The notes below the pieces were generated by a model. That model searched no databases, had not been told where the DNA came from, and saw nothing but the letters and a program-made list of their open reading frames with translations. Positions 44,986 to 58,900 of a stretch of 64,000 bases of DNA are shown here, one piece after another. Numbering within the stretch: the first letter of the stretch is position 1; each line of letters begins with the position of its first letter. The translations under genes were made by a program, and so were the position numbers. This DNA comes from Flammulina velutipes (lineage: Eukaryota; Basidiomycota; Agaricomycetes; Agaricales; Physalacriaceae), in assembly GCA_011800155.1 (NCBI GenBank), contig CM022368.1, positions 310,001 through 374,000 of the forward strand. Reading direction: 5' to 3'.

Positions 44986-47900
44986 ATGTTTTGGAGGTTC
45001 TTTTGCCCTCAATGCGCAGCACACAGTCTCGCTCAACGATATTCGCAGATTCGGCTTTAGCCCTGCGTCCGGCATCGACGCTCTGCTCGACAAGGACGAT
45101 GTCTCTTTGGAAGCAATTCTCGACGAGGACGAACTCTTACAAGAATGCAAATCCCAAAACACGAGACTCATGGAGTATTTCCAGCGTCCGGATGTGCTGC
45201 AACGCTTGCTTGGATACGTGACTGGCGAGGTTGATGGGGATGAGAGAGGAAAATTCAAGTGCGTAGTTATTGCTAGCTTTGCTCTTCACTTTCCTAACGT
45301 TTGGAAAGGTATCCTTATGTTGCCACGGAGGTGCTATGCAGCGAAATCTGGTCGATAGTGGAGACATGCATCAACGAACAGACACAACTACTCCTCCCCT
45401 TCTGGGACTCTCTTCTTGATCGTTCGCCGGATGATATGAAGACGCAGATGGTCATGGCCTCGCATTTTGCCAAGATCAATGCCATATTTATGACCAAAAA
45501 GCCGGCAGAGGTGAATACCTGTCTCTACCACGGAATGACGCCAACCGTTCTACCCAGATGCTTGCATTCATTCAATCAATTCCGGATGTTGTGGAACGCG
45601 TTTTAAAACATATCGAAAACCCGTCCTTCGCTGATTTGCTTGTACGCATAATACAGTTGGATGAGCATCCCGGCGGTGCTGGTGTTTTAGAGGTGTGTTC
45701 AAAATACTAGATGTTCTTATCGGAGGCTAATTGGAAGCAGTGGCTGTCTTCCCAGAATCTCATGGCTCACCTGATCGACCGTTTGGCGCCGCAGAGACAC
45801 CCAGAACTACACGTCGTGATAGCGGACCTCATCAAGGGCATTATATCACTCGCCACGCCTTCTCCAGGATCCAGTGTCAGCGACGGCATACAAAACGGGA
45901 CCTCTTCCAATCTCTTCGCAAGAGAGCTAGCGCGACACGAGAGCATAACCCAGCTTGTCGGCTACGCCCTCCAGGAATTCGGTCCTGACCACAACGTCAA
46001 CGTGGACGACGAAAATCCTTCCCTTCCTACTTTCGAATCCGCGACCTCCTCCGTGTTGCAGTCCGTGGGCGTTATCATTGAGCTTATACGGAAGAACAAC
46101 TCGGATTACTTTGAGCCCTATTTGTTCCATACGCTGAGGAATCGCCTCATGCTGCAGCAACAGCAACTTACGTCCCAACCAGAAAATGTCGCTAGAGAGG
46201 CGCTAGAGCGGACTATGAGCGAGATGGTAGAGCGCATGGGGGTGGTACATCTGGGTCATGTTCTGGAGATTTTAAACGACAATCTACATACCCTGGTTCA
46301 ATTCCTCAAAAATCCTCGCAGTTCGGTGAGCTTCGTTTTCTTTACGCGTTGTGGGAGCCTCACCGACTCATGTAGACAGGACCTGTTTTTTCCACTGTTG
46401 GCCAAGTTATTCCTCTTACTTTCGAAAGGTTCCGGATTTGCGAACTCGTTGCTGAGCTTATACATTGCTCAAATATGTCCCTTTTGAATCGACCAGCGGA
46501 GCAGAACGCGATCTACGATTCGCGAGGCCGACTGACGGGCGGTCTGGCGGGTTTGGAGGAGCTGGCGAAACTGGTGGACCTTCCAGATGCATCACATAAT
46601 CACGACTCCATGAATGATATGGTCGATGAAATGGAACCCTCTATGGAGCTGCCGGTATCGCACTCGTCACATTCTCCATCGTCGTTGGATTCCGATGAGG
46701 ATATGAGTGACGAGGAAGCCATGGAAGCCATGGAGATCTATGAAGATGTGCCGATATCGACAACGCCTGAGCCGATAGCGATGGTGGTACCGTCGTCTCC
46801 CAATGCTGCTTCGTTGCCTCCACCGGCAGAACTGGCAGCACAAGGTGCGGCGCTATCGAGGGTCAGGTCAAATTCCGACGGGTCGACGGCTGGTCGGAGG
46901 TCTTCACAAAGCTCAAGAAGGAATTCACGGAAGTTCACCGTGGTTGAGCCGACGTTGGATGAGCCGGTGTTCGTCGGCGAGAAGATGAAGGCCAAAATAT
47001 TAGAGCTGAAGGTGATGCCGATGTTGCTGGTCAGTCGTTCTTGCCTTCCTTAATTCATCACATTGATATATGTCTACAGGATCTATTTTTTGAGTACCCT
47101 TGGAATAATTTTTTACATAGCGCCGTCTACGACATCGTGCATCAAATTCTGACTGGCAATCTGGAGAGCGGTTACAACCGCGAGCTGGCGATATCGTTGT
47201 TCCGAGACGCACGACTTATGCATCGCATTGTGGAAGGTCAAAAGCACAACGATGTAGAAAAGTGTGTACCTCTCTATCTTCGCTTTCGGCTTCCCTCATA
47301 CCCTTCTGTCAGTGCCAAGCCTAAGGGTGTCCGATTAGGATACATGGGTCACCTCCAAATCATCTCAGAAGACGTTCTTCTGGCCCTTGAGTCATTTTCG
47401 CCGGAAGTTCGACTGTTGATAATACAGTATGCGCCTGATCCCGACTGGGACGAGTATGTGACAGGGAGATACTTGGAGACCAAGAAGAGGGACAGTGCGT
47501 TACTCGGAGGTGGGAAACCTGTCATCGGATCTGGATTCCAGAGGGCTGGGGCTGCTTCTGCAGCTGCAAGGTGGAAGGTGGATGAAGAGGATACGAACAC
47601 GTTGACCTTGGGCTCCGCAGCGGGCACAGGAGGTGTATCCGAGATGAAAGGAGAATTCAAGCGTGCTACTGGGTCTTCAAGGCGAGAAGGAAGCGCAGAC
47701 TTTGGTGTCGCTCCGATGGATGAGGACGAGCCTACGCCTCAGGTGAGATTGTTAAGTGCTGCTCTGGTCGTTTTGTTGAATAATGTATAGTTCACTCGTT
47801 TCGAGGCAAATTCGGACGGTTTTGGGTCGGATGATGACGACGACGATGGAGGTTGGCTGTCGCGGTCAACGTTTACGCTTGGGAACCCTCCTGTGACTGC

Positions 47901-48393
47901 ACGAAATCATAGTACGGAACGGAGACCGTTAAGCGCAAATGGCTTCGATGTATGTTTTGTGCCATGTCTCGTTTGATAATTCGTCAACGCCTTATCTCTA
48001 GGACTCTTTCAGCCCGTCAACAATTGCAACGGGGTCCTCATTACAGGATCCATTTAGCCCCGACGATGTACGTGCTTTCTTCACTCCCCCTCAAGGTTTT
48101 GTTTGCTCACTGACTCTCTACAATAATAGGACGACGCATTTGGACCTTTCTCTGATTCTGCGGCTATTTCGACAAATGACGCCTTTTTCAGCTCTTTGTC
48201 GGATGAAATGGCGGATAGCTCGTTTGATTCTTTTGGGGAGTTTGGGGATTTCCAGAGTGGGTCTTCAGATGAGCCAGAGGATGGGCAGTTGACGCCTACG
48301 GCGGGGAGTTGGACGTTTGCTAGTGACTCGAGTGGGGAAGGGAGTCCTAGTCCGCGTATGAACGAGGAGGGATTGAAGAGGGATACGAGTTGA
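44986..48393 (+). CDS. SIT4 phosphatase-associated (SAPS) family protein
   Basis: Eleven exons (44986-44996, 45049-45258, 45309-45510, 45558-45692, 45738-46325, 46376-47029, 47080-47261, 47313-47742, 47791-47949, 48002-48067, 48130-48393) give 966 aa. The 11-nt first exon encodes MFW plus part of an Arg; joined to exon 2 it restores the family start MFWRFGFSPASGIDALLDKD. SAPS-family segments follow: LQECKSQNTRLMEYFQRPDV, KYPYVATEVLCSEIWSIVET, then GPVFSTVGQVIPLTFERFRI and DLFFEYPWNNFLHSAVYDIV. The C-terminus is acidic and repeats Phe-Gly-Asp-type patches (DSFGEFGDFQSGSSDEPEDG). Yeast homologues SAP155/185/190 bind the Sit4 (PP6-type) phosphatase and set cell-cycle and nutrient responses; that role is inferred. 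Confidence 0.92.
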
Positions 48394-48714
48394 AGTTTTG
48401 TTTGTTTTTGTGATTGTTGACTGTGGATGTTGGTATATGTATTCATGGACTGATGATAGTTACCTAGATATTCCATGTTAGATTTCTCCTGTAATGCTAT
48501 GCAAGTGGACGCGGAAATGTAGCGTCGACCCCGCACTAGTCTTGCAGCCAAGCTAGGTGCCATATGAGAACTCACGGACAGCTGCGCCACATCCCAGTTA
48601 TTAAATTGTATTGGATCGTGAAGATAAATGACATTGAGTATTACTATTAGCACTGATATTCAAGGCTATCTACGCTGAACATGACGCCGAGGTAAATATC
48701 CAGTATCGGGGCTG
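48394..48714. other. Convergent 3' region
   Basis: The SAPS gene (plus) and the 48.7-kb gene (minus) end here towards each other. AT-rich, no gene. Confidence 0.5.
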
Positions 48715-49657
48715 TTAGTATAGATGAAGCTCCTTCTTCATCTTGCCCAGAAGCTCTTGGAGCATTGTCTCCTCGGCTACGAGGTCCGCATGCATTCTGG
48801 AGGACACCAACTGATCCAAATGTTCCACGATTGCCACGCTGAGCTTCATGCGACCTCCTTCTTTCGGACCAAAGTATAGAGGAAGAGATTCCATGGCGGT
48901 ATTCAGGTACTTGACCGAAAGCTTGTCAAGAATATTTTCGCATCGAGTTTTACGTTTCTATACTCGAGATAGAGAATAAGCGAGTTGGGTGCAAGAGCTA
49001 AAAACCTACCTCGACGTCGGTGGGAACAGTGTACCAATGATCCTCTTCGAACGTGTCCTCGAACTCGACCTCATCGCACAAAGGTATGCGAAGGCTGATT
49101 TTACGAAAGTCCCTGATGAGCATCTTTTCGTCTTTCAGGTCGAAGTCTCGTTTAGCCAGCTTTGCGCAGTGTTTATATATGTCGTCGGGAACGGTATCTC
49201 CAGTGCGCGCGCCCTTGTAGCGGTAGAGCCTGTTGATGATTTGGTCGTAGAACTGGCTATTGACGTCGGAGATGTTATCACGTATAAAGTCAAGCCGTAT
49301 CTGGGAGAAATTGAGCTACGTGAGAAGATGATGATGTTATGCTGCGGATACTTCGATACTCACCTGGATTGAAGGATGGAGTCTTTCTTCCTTCATAAAT
49401 CTCATAGCTTCCTCAAATTCTGCCTCTTCCTTCTGATCCTCCTCCCACATGTACCTCGTATCAACAGTAGCTTTCCTCTTGGGTACGCCGTTGATGTTGG
49501 GGTCACCGTTGCCCGTCAAAGTCGATGGTACATGTTTGCCCGAAAGAACGCGAGATTTTGACGCGTCTCCCAGCTCAGAGGTGCGAGATTTTTTGGGTGT
49601 GGGTGCCTCCAAAGGTTCGTCTGGGGTGACGCGCTTGCTGGTAGTTCGCGGTGGCAT
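48715..49657 (-). CDS. Uncharacterised 280-aa protein (source of the 16.5-kb fragment)
   Basis: Not recognised. Three exons (minus: 49657-49364, 49315-49010, 48957-48715) give 280 aa. The N-terminus is Pro/Thr/Lys-rich (MPPRTTSKRVTPDEPLEAPT, PKKSRTSELGDASKSRVLSG), likely disordered and perhaps nuclear. It continues with an acidic helix (MWEEDQKEEAEFEEAMRFMK), a compact helical domain (QIRLDFIRDNISDVNSQFYD, ISLRIPLCDEVEFEDTFEED) and a C-terminal helix (LVAEETMLQELLGKMKKELH). No enzyme motif. Its 5' end closely resembles a fragment at 16445-16594, which lies beside giant copy A. This gene in turn lies beside giant copy B, which makes it a useful marker of the duplication history. Confidence 0.75.
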
Positions 49658-49934
49658 AAACTTAAAGGAGGGACTTACATGAGCACGTGACTAATTTTGT
49701 TGTTGAAAGCCTTAGCTTCAGAATTTATGAATGGAACGTCTTCCACCAGGCTGTAAGTGGTAGTAAAAGACCTGGGATTATCTAATTTCTCCAGTGGAAA
49801 ACCGTATCTTGATGATGAAGTTATTACTCATACTTTCAATATATCCCACCTGGTAGAGACAGTATAACGGCATAATTGGATACACATAGGTCACAGCATG
49901 CATCTGTCAGGACGTCAGTCTAATGCTTGTGAAG

Positions 49935-52900
49935 AAGGATTTGAAGACTAACTGTCATTCACTGAGCTCTCTCAACGTCGACAGGTCTGACGGCGTGTGC
50001 GTGCAACATCTTCCCAAGTGGCGTCAAGCTGAAGTCCTGCCGCTTCCTCCGTACGTTCAACATCTCGCGCACAAACCCGACCGGACTTCGAAGGAATGGA
50101 CAATGCAGCCGCATACCCAGATGATTGCCACGGTTCTTCAAAACCACGAAACCATCGGGCTGGGCCCGCGATCCCATCGTTGTTGAGAGACCAAGCCAGT
50201 TACACAGATGAATGTACTCCTCGTATGTGCTTGGATAAAGCTGGCCCGCAAAGAGGTTGAATTGTGAGAGAGTGCTATAGGTGGGCAGGGGCTCGGGAGC
50301 AGGGAGCTCGGGAGCAGTGGGCACACAGTAGAATGTGAATCTGTCAAACAGATGGCCATCTCCAGTGACGCGTGGGGAATAGACATGGAGGAAAACTTGA
50401 GGTTTGGCTTGGCTACGCAGAATGGGAACAAGCTTGTTCGCTTCGAACTGGCTGACGACAACGATATTTCCTCTCTTATCTCGGAGGAGCCATTGCACGT
50501 CTTTGAGGAATTGTCTTCCGTTATCTGAACCCATGATAGTGCGGGCGAAGTCGGGGGTGACCCGGAATTTCTGGCTGAAGGGGTCTTCGCCAGAAAGGTG
50601 ATGGTCCAAAATGGGCTTGACTACCACTAGCGGTGAGATTGCAAACGATTCCAGATCCGCCGCTGAACCGCTCATCGCAAATGTCCGCAGTTTGGGATCG
50701 AAGTAATGTTTGGCAACATGTGGCGCCCCGAGGTGCTCTTGCCGCTGCTCTGCTTCAACCTCGTGGCTAATCTCGCGCTCCTGCTCCTCGTCGACATTAC
50801 GTGAATACTCTGCCTGCAGTCCGAGTTCCTGGAGTCGTTTGACCAACTCAAAATGAGCGTCGACCGGGGTTATAGATGCCTTGACACTATATAGCTCAGT
50901 GAGAGTACGTGATTCCCTTTGCAGCCACACTGAACGCAACTTCCGATGCTGCCCAGCCGTCGGATGAGCTGACACTGACTTTAAGCATGAACTGCGAGCA
51001 TGAAAGTCGGCGCCCTGCTGGGCCCATTGGGGTGCGTGGTGGGAGATGTCGAAGCAGGTGTTGACCATAGTCCAAAGGATGATGTCAGCGACCGAGATAG
51101 GGCTGTCCGATGGCGAAGGTCGTGAAATCCGAATGAGGGTGTCGATATCGGGCGGGGCAAGAAATGAAAGTGATTGGCCTTTGCCGAGCTGGCGCATTCG
51201 CATGCATCCTGTTCACTATTCGTAAGTGACTGTTACACATGTGTAAAGTGAAGCTTACCTTGTACTAGCCTGTCCTTCGTAACCTTTTTCCCAATTGTAA
51301 CTGCTGCTTGCCACTCCCGGGGCATCCTGAGATCCGTCCCTCGCGTATGCGCATCATCCAGGTATACCAGACATGATCCTAGACGTTCGCGATAAACTGA
51401 CGACTGAAGAAGCTCAAGGTCTCCATTTCGGCGGACAACCATGAGCTCGTCATTATCGTTGAAATATACGGCTGCCTGGACTGTTTCGACATCCTCCCTC
51501 TCTGCTAGCCATTGAGTCGCTACGTCGTGGTTGCTCAGATCGAGCATCTGCGCACCGACGTCCAGGAAGGCGCGAACTTCTCGTCGGGCAGCGATAAGGC
51601 TGACTAACTGCTGTCCCGACATCGTTCGTCCCGACGCTGCGTCGCGAGTACAGGTGTATTCGGCATTTTCTGGGCGAAGTAGGTACGTCAAAACGAGTGC
51701 ATTGGTGCTGGATTGGTCCACTGGGTCGACCTGCGTGATGGAGGTCGGAAGCAAATGTTGATTGTCGTTGGTGCCGCTGAAACCGGTCGTCGGATGCGCT
51801 CGGTGCTCAGCGAGATCCCAACCTGAAGAGGAGAGCTTGTCCGGAAACTCCTTCATGGCGCGCGGGAAGACTGCTCTGGCGAGATAGAAATCGATAACAG
51901 CCCGGCAGTGACGGAAGATTGCATACAGAAAAGCGAATTGGGCCGTATCCGTGAGGTTTATTCCAGCGACATGTCGCAAAGAGATCGGTAAAGCGTCGAG
52001 AGGGATATCAGTGATCCAACTTTCATAGAGCATGACGGGATTACTATCGAGAAGTAGGCGCTTCAGGCATGCTCTGACTTGGCCCTTATCAAGTCCACCG
52101 TAATAGTACGCCAGGCAGGTCAGCAGTATGGCAATGTCTGGATGACCGAATTCCGAGCGGGGTGAGGGGACGTCCTTTGCCCGATAGGGTACTGCAAGGA
52201 GGGAACGAGTTTCTTCGACAAGGCCATAGTCAACCCGCCATCTCGACCGGCATAGAACATGGACTAACAGTCCTTCGACGAATAGGCCGCGAAGCATAAG
52301 GAGGATGCTGTAGAACATGGGATCAGGTTCGAATAAGTGGTGAACTTCAGATAAAATTGAGTCGTGAGGAATGCGTTGGGTGATGAACTCATGGATAATA
52401 TGAGCATGCTCGGATGGTATGAAGAGCATGTTCAAACCTCGAATTCGTTGACCTTCCAAAATGTCCTTGACGACCATCTGGATGAGCTCATCGCCAAACG
52501 ACTCTGGCAACTTGACCAGAGGGAAAGCCCACACACTCGGTCGTTGAATTTCGATGCCGCTTCCCACTCCATAATTCTCTGCGAGTGTCTCGATGTGTTT
52601 CGCTGTCAGCAAAAGAACGTCCTGCATGACCAACCAACGAGTTGGGCTACACTCCAGATCCTGTTGTGCGCCCATGGTGTAAACGAGCTGATAGCGCGTA
52701 TGAAGCAGCTCGTCGCTTTCATCAAGAATATCGCGAGCATTCTTGGCCAGTAACTGATGAAGACGGACGGCATGAACATGTTCGGCGTTGTTAGTGTGGT
52801 CTTCAGTAATCATCTTCTCGACAGCGAGCAGCCTGATGGACAGAGCGTGCTCCGGCTGAGTGACGAGGATACCGCCTGTCCTTCGGCACGTCTCGTACAA

Positions 52901-55900
52901 ATCGTGCAGCTTTGATAGGCGTGATGCGTTCAGCTTGAGTTGCCTGGAGAAGGGTAGATAAAAGATGCGCCGATCGCAGAACATTGATAATCGCTCGCGA
53001 AGAAGCTGGAACATTTGCGGTGCGAGTGGCTTGAGCACAATAACTCGAACCAGATGGTTTCCGTCAGCAAGAGAAGATGCGGCCATTGGGACAATGACCG
53101 CAGTTTTCCCCTCACCCATGTTGAGCTGTAAGGTGATGTTTTCGCCACGAGGCGGTGAAAACATCTGGTCTGCTACATCGAGCTGTAACGGGCGGGCACG
53201 GAAATTGTTCTCAATCTGAATGCAATATGTGAGGCTCAATAGACCGGTTCGATATACGCTGGCACTTACCTGAATGAGAAGCCAATCCGGATGGCGCTTG
53301 AATCGTTTTCGATCGGGCGGGTCACGGTTTTGTAACTCTCGACTGAGTTCTGTCGTCTGCCCCGAGACCAAATACTGGACCATTCTCCTCGACTGCTGCG
53401 CATACATATACACCGCAGCAAATTCCACAATTGAGTTCTTCCATTCAGACGGGACATCACCCCAACTGCCTTTGCGTAGCTGCAGAAGGAGTGACCGGGA
53501 GTCTATAACAGGCCAGAGCCCGGACGTTGCAAGAGCGATTTGGCCAGGAGAAGTGGGTCTCAGCGCTCTCCATATGTGTGAAACGAAGGTATCACGTGCA
53601 TCATAACAGTCCGAACAATGTCTGAGCAGGCGGGCGAGGGACGGTGCATCTGGAGGGGAATGTTCGACCTTGGACTGTAAACTCTCGATACTCTGCAAGA
53701 TTTCGGTCGCATAGACATGCCGCAGACGAGAAGACGATGCAGCTAGTGCTTCGAGGACGCCACGCAGCTGAATCGCCTCGTCTATATTGGTGGGTCTACC
53801 AGAACTGGGAGAGAGAGGTAGAGAGGGTCTATTGGATGTCGGACAGAAGGTGATGTTCGTCTCCAGCAGCAGCTTTAAGGAGGGTGTGATACAATCCCTC
53901 CTCTGTTTGGACAACAGAGGTGCCATCAATAGCTTCGGAACACCAGTTTTGAGGTTGTTCGACGTCAAATGGATCGTGCTGTCGAGCACGTTCAAAAAGA
54001 TGTAAAGGTCACTGTTTCGCCGACATGAAACGAACAGCTCCGTGACCTCGGCAGTCAGAGCGCGCAGGTCAAAATACGGATGCATCGTATGGTCTACCAC
54101 AACAGCCATGTCAGTCATCTCATGTCGAGATGACACCCACTGTTCCGTAATCGCTCGTAGCAAAAGCAACGACCCTTTTCGAATTGTTGTCTGGTATTGG
54201 GAGTTGCAGAGTGCGTCCCGTGCGCTGTACTTGCTCCAGGTGTCCTCCGGCATTTCTACCGTTGCCAACGGAGTCCGATCTCGAGGTAGCACGGCTCTTG
54301 CGATGATCTGTGTGACGGTTTGCGTAGAAGGAAGGTGACCATTCGATAGAGTGTATGATGTCCAACGGGGAAGATGTGATAGTTCACTCGCGTGTTTGAA
54401 GATACCGATGAGATATGGAAGGAGGTGAATAAGAAGGGACACGTCTTCCGTTGCATATGCTTCAGAGCATAGACTGAACAAGAGGAGGTATCGAGCTTCG
54501 GGTGGTGGTTGGACATGGTAGCACCATTTATACATTCCGAACCAGAATTCAGTTATATCGTCATCACTCCATGACGAAAGGAAATGGGCTGACATGGAAG
54601 TGGGGGCGCGCACAATGGAGTGGTTGAAAACTGGGATTGACAAGGATTCAGCTTGGATTCCTTCGAAAACGCCATAAAGATGCTGCGTTGGTTGGGTAAT
54701 CCCAGGATTGAGAGATGAGATCATCAGGCCAGCAGAGTAATGGAAACGATCCTGGACTTGTTCGAGGTGGCGAGACGTGTAAATGGTGTCGCGTGGTGCT
54801 GGCCTGCGGCGAGCAATGTCAGTTGAGTGGTCCAAAAAATTGTAAGCACATACCCAGAGACATCAATCAGATCAACCAAAGGGAAAGCGGACTCCCTAGA
54901 CACAGCGCGTGTCAAGAGACAAGCATCATATTGCGACTTTCCAACTTCCCCGAATCCATCTTTATGGAATATGTGATGGAGTGTTGCGTTGTAATCCAGA
55001 ATCTCGCCGACAAGAACTTTGTATGGTACACGTTGAGCGAAAGACGGTAGGTGTTCCGACCACCGAATTGTCTGCATCGTCCTGAGATGATCTGGATAGA
55101 ATACACGCTGAGGCGTCAAGGCACGGATCTGCTCGAGGAGAGTATGCTCCTGCGGGCCAAGTGTTTGGAAAGAAGTGGAGAATGCCGATGTAAGCTCGTC
55201 CAGTGCCTGTGCTGTACCCGTTCGTCCCGTCAATGGATCACTGAGAGGCTGGCTGGTGAGAGCGTGCAAAAGTATCCTGAAGAAATGGCATTGCAGGGTC
55301 CCATCGCCAACGAGAACTCTAAGGTCTTGGTCGACGATGAGTTGTGTATGAGCCACAGATAGGTGATTTGAATCTGTGGTGATATGGACGTTGGTATGCC
55401 CCCGAGATTGTGTGTAGCTGACTTTGCCGTATGGGATGAGGACACGCCGAGGGAGAGAAATGGGGGTAGGAGAAGCATCACGGAGTATGAGCTTAGAGTA
55501 TAAGCCAACGAGGGTTCCGAGACCTTGATCTTCGTCAACGACGAACCCGGGATATGTCTTTGACTCGAGAAGTGGAAACTCCGCGTTCAAATCGATCCGG
55601 AAGGCGAGTTGTAGGCGTTGCATGGAGATGTCCAAGATACTATTTTGGATCGTCATTACAAGGTGCGATGGGTCGTCCATGACCTCTAGACGCTCCCTGA
55701 CCATGTCGAAAATCTTGCTTTGAGTAGATATCAGGAGGTATCGATGATCGTCCTTATCGACACGCTCTGCACGCCTTGAAATGAAATCGAGTTGCCACGA
55801 ATGAGGCGTCGGGGTCCACGGATTGGATATAGACCGGAAATCGATCTTGGATGTTGAAAGGTCCAACCAGTGCGTAAAATCCCGAACAAGAGGTGTTGGT

Positions 55901-58900
55901 AGGTCGCCAGCGAACGTGTCGCCGGGAATGTAGCGGAAGGTGTTGCCCGTTTCTGGATTGAAAAACTGGATCAAGAGCTCACCACCTCGCAGTGCAAAAA
56001 AGAGCTGCAGACACCATCAGTGAGATATGTGATGACTGCGACAAGGGTTACACACTTCATTTCCCGACACAAGAGTCGTCGTCTTGTAGTCAAAATCGGA
56101 AATGCCAGCAGGAACAGCGCGGAGAACTGTCTGAGTGACAGGTAAGTATGCCTCGAGTAAGTAGATGGGATGCTACCTGATTGAAAAGACGGCGATAGAA
56201 TGAGTGCCCAGTGATCTCGGCAGGTAAGTTTCCAATTGATTTTCCATCCACAAGAAAGGCTCCGTTGAGAGTATTGAAGTGAACATTCTGCTCATGAGTC
56301 CCATTCCTTGCTGATGCTTTGGCGTGAAGCCAATGCAGATGACCAGGAATGGTGGACCAACCCGTGGTGGGCCTGTATGTCGTCCAGATGCGCGATATGG
56401 GTTGATTGAGTATGTTCGGATTGATGCTAACAGTATCACACAGCTGCTGGTAGCGTTGATGCGCAAAGCGACGGACCCGATCCAGGATGACGTGGGAGCT
56501 ATTCGGGTTATCATCGTTTTGAGCGAGCCTATTATCGTGAAGAATGATGAGGCAGCTAATCATCTTGCTCCAATCATCCGCACAGACTGACAATCCATCT
56601 GCATCCATCGTCAAACAGCAGGTAGCTGCGACTTGACGGATTGTTTCCTTGCGCGAAGAGACGTGCTCCTCTGACAGGTCCGGAAGGACAGTTACGAGAT
56701 CAGTGGCCCAGATGTAAGTGACCTCGCGACATTGGTGAAGGATGTTCGTAGCTAAAGTGGTGACGGACGTGGTGATTCTCGTATCCGCCAATACTCGAGT
56801 GCTGATCGCGACAATGGTCTGGATTGTGATGATCTCTTGCCAGTTCTTGCTACAGCTATCGAGAAGCACTTGGACGGATGATAGTAGTGCAACACAGAAG
56901 GATTCAGAAGCGAGTTCTTCGTGCCAGAGAGGATGATCCGCCTCAATGAACGGGCCGACCTGCTGTATTGTCTGTGAAATGAGGGCATAGACAGATGGCG
57001 ACCGGAACGACAAGGTGCGTGCAGCTATGGCTCGAGCAACGTTCATCCATTGAACATGCGCACCAGCTCTCAGGCAACCGAAGGCAACGAATTCGTGAGG
57101 AGATAAGTCGCGCGGACGCTCCGCCTGACGAGCCACTACCATATTTTCCTCGTGGTGAACACTGTCCAACGCCCATTGCAGTCCTTCATAAGCAGCTTCG
57201 TCCGAGAGGCGAAGAGTGCATCTAGAGTCTGTAGTTGGCACAGGGAGGCGAGGTGGCATAAGGCGCTGTGATTGCGTATCGTAAAGCTGCCACTGCAAAG
57301 CGTTCGGGACGCATACATCATCGGCAGTTGCGGGCAGTGTTCTGGACTTGTAGTGTGATTGCTTCCATGTCTTCGTTGTCGAACCAAGTGTGATGCGATT
57401 TGGGTGCTTGGGAAATTTAGCGAATGCATTCATGTACGATCCAAGCTTCTCGTGAACGGCCTCCAGAAAGTGGCGGGACGAGTCCACAGGTGCAAACATG
57501 TCGGAGAGTATGCTGTATGTGGCTTCGCGCCATTGCGTAAAGACAGTTGGTGCATACATCTCAAACACGGTGCATTTCGCCTGATATTGGTCGGTAGGAA
57601 GTGGCCATTCAGAGATCGATATCTGGAGGCGAATGCTTTTCTAGGAAATTGAAAATCAGTGTTACAACATACATCGTGCTTGAGATTAATACCTTGATTG
57701 AACACTTCTGACACTTTGACAATGGCCCCTTTCTTGTGGTGGGGATACATGCTAGGTCATGAGGTGCTTGCTCCCATGCTTCGAGCCTCGCGTTGAGCAC
57801 CCGAAGCTCTGCCTCCTTCACCGATCGTTTGACCTGCGCCTGTTTCTCAATCTCCGCCTTCTGTTGCTGCAAAGAATGCGAGGCGTCAAAGTATTGAACA
57901 GCGAAGGAGCTTTGCGAGGGGAAACTGAAGACGGAAGGTTGAGTCGCAGTGTGTGCTCGATCATCTAGGTATACCGTCAAAACTCGCGCGCGCTCCAACT
58001 CCAACCGCGAATGGAGTAACAGGGGCTGGAGGAGTGTAGTGGGAATCTCGGGAGGATATGAAAGGAGGAGAGGGATATGCCGTGTTGCGATTTTGTCGAT
58101 TGCCATCCAAAGCTCGAGGATGGTAAGTATCATGATGGATTGAGCCTCCGGGTTTCCAGAGTATAGCTTGTCGGCGGTCGCGAAGTAATCCTGCATCGTC
58201 GTAGATAGGCCAAGTAGACATTCAGGTCCTTGAAATGATGTCCATGACACTAGGTTGTCGTGGATCATGGCTTCAAACTCGAACAAAGCATTCCATAGAC
58301 CCAGATCGCTGTGTCCAATTGTCAGCTCTGGAATAAGGCCTTTTTGAATGACGTCGTCAAGTGAGCGCCGGTTAAGGCGGACGAGGGATGGGGGTATAAA
58401 TGAGATTATTTGGCGGGAGCTAGAATCTGTACCATGTAGTGCCTGGATGATTGAGGATGATACCGCAAGACGGAGGTACGTGTCTCCCTCGACATCAAGC
58501 TTTGGCTTCCAACACTGGGAGTAAGATGGCTTCGCATCATCTTGAGCAATCTTCCACCGATGGGAGAGTTCAGCTGTGATGCTTTCGCACACCTGCCGCA
58601 CCTCTTGCAGGACGAATGCATCAGAGTCGAGAGCGCAGAGCTTTGCAGCCCGACGCCCGATCTTCTTGCGGATGCAGTCGAGAACCGAGTTATCAAACGC
58701 AGAAGGGGCATCGATAACGCGGCGAGCGATGGATGCCATGAGATACAGTAGGAGGCATTTGTATTCGATCTCCGGTAGAGTCGTCTGTAGAGCGACGCGA
58801 ATCACTAGCCAGAGCTGGGAGCGCCTCCAGGGCGCGTAGGCATTTTGCCATATAACATCGTCCGCGACTCGTTTTTGGATGGTTCGAGAGGGCAGGACGA

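Noticed and set aside
51233..54835. Single 1,200-residue open frame as one exon
   Set aside because: It reads through the 54-nt intron 53216-53269 and runs into the following and preceding introns; copy A and splice sites show exons 6 and 7 are separate.
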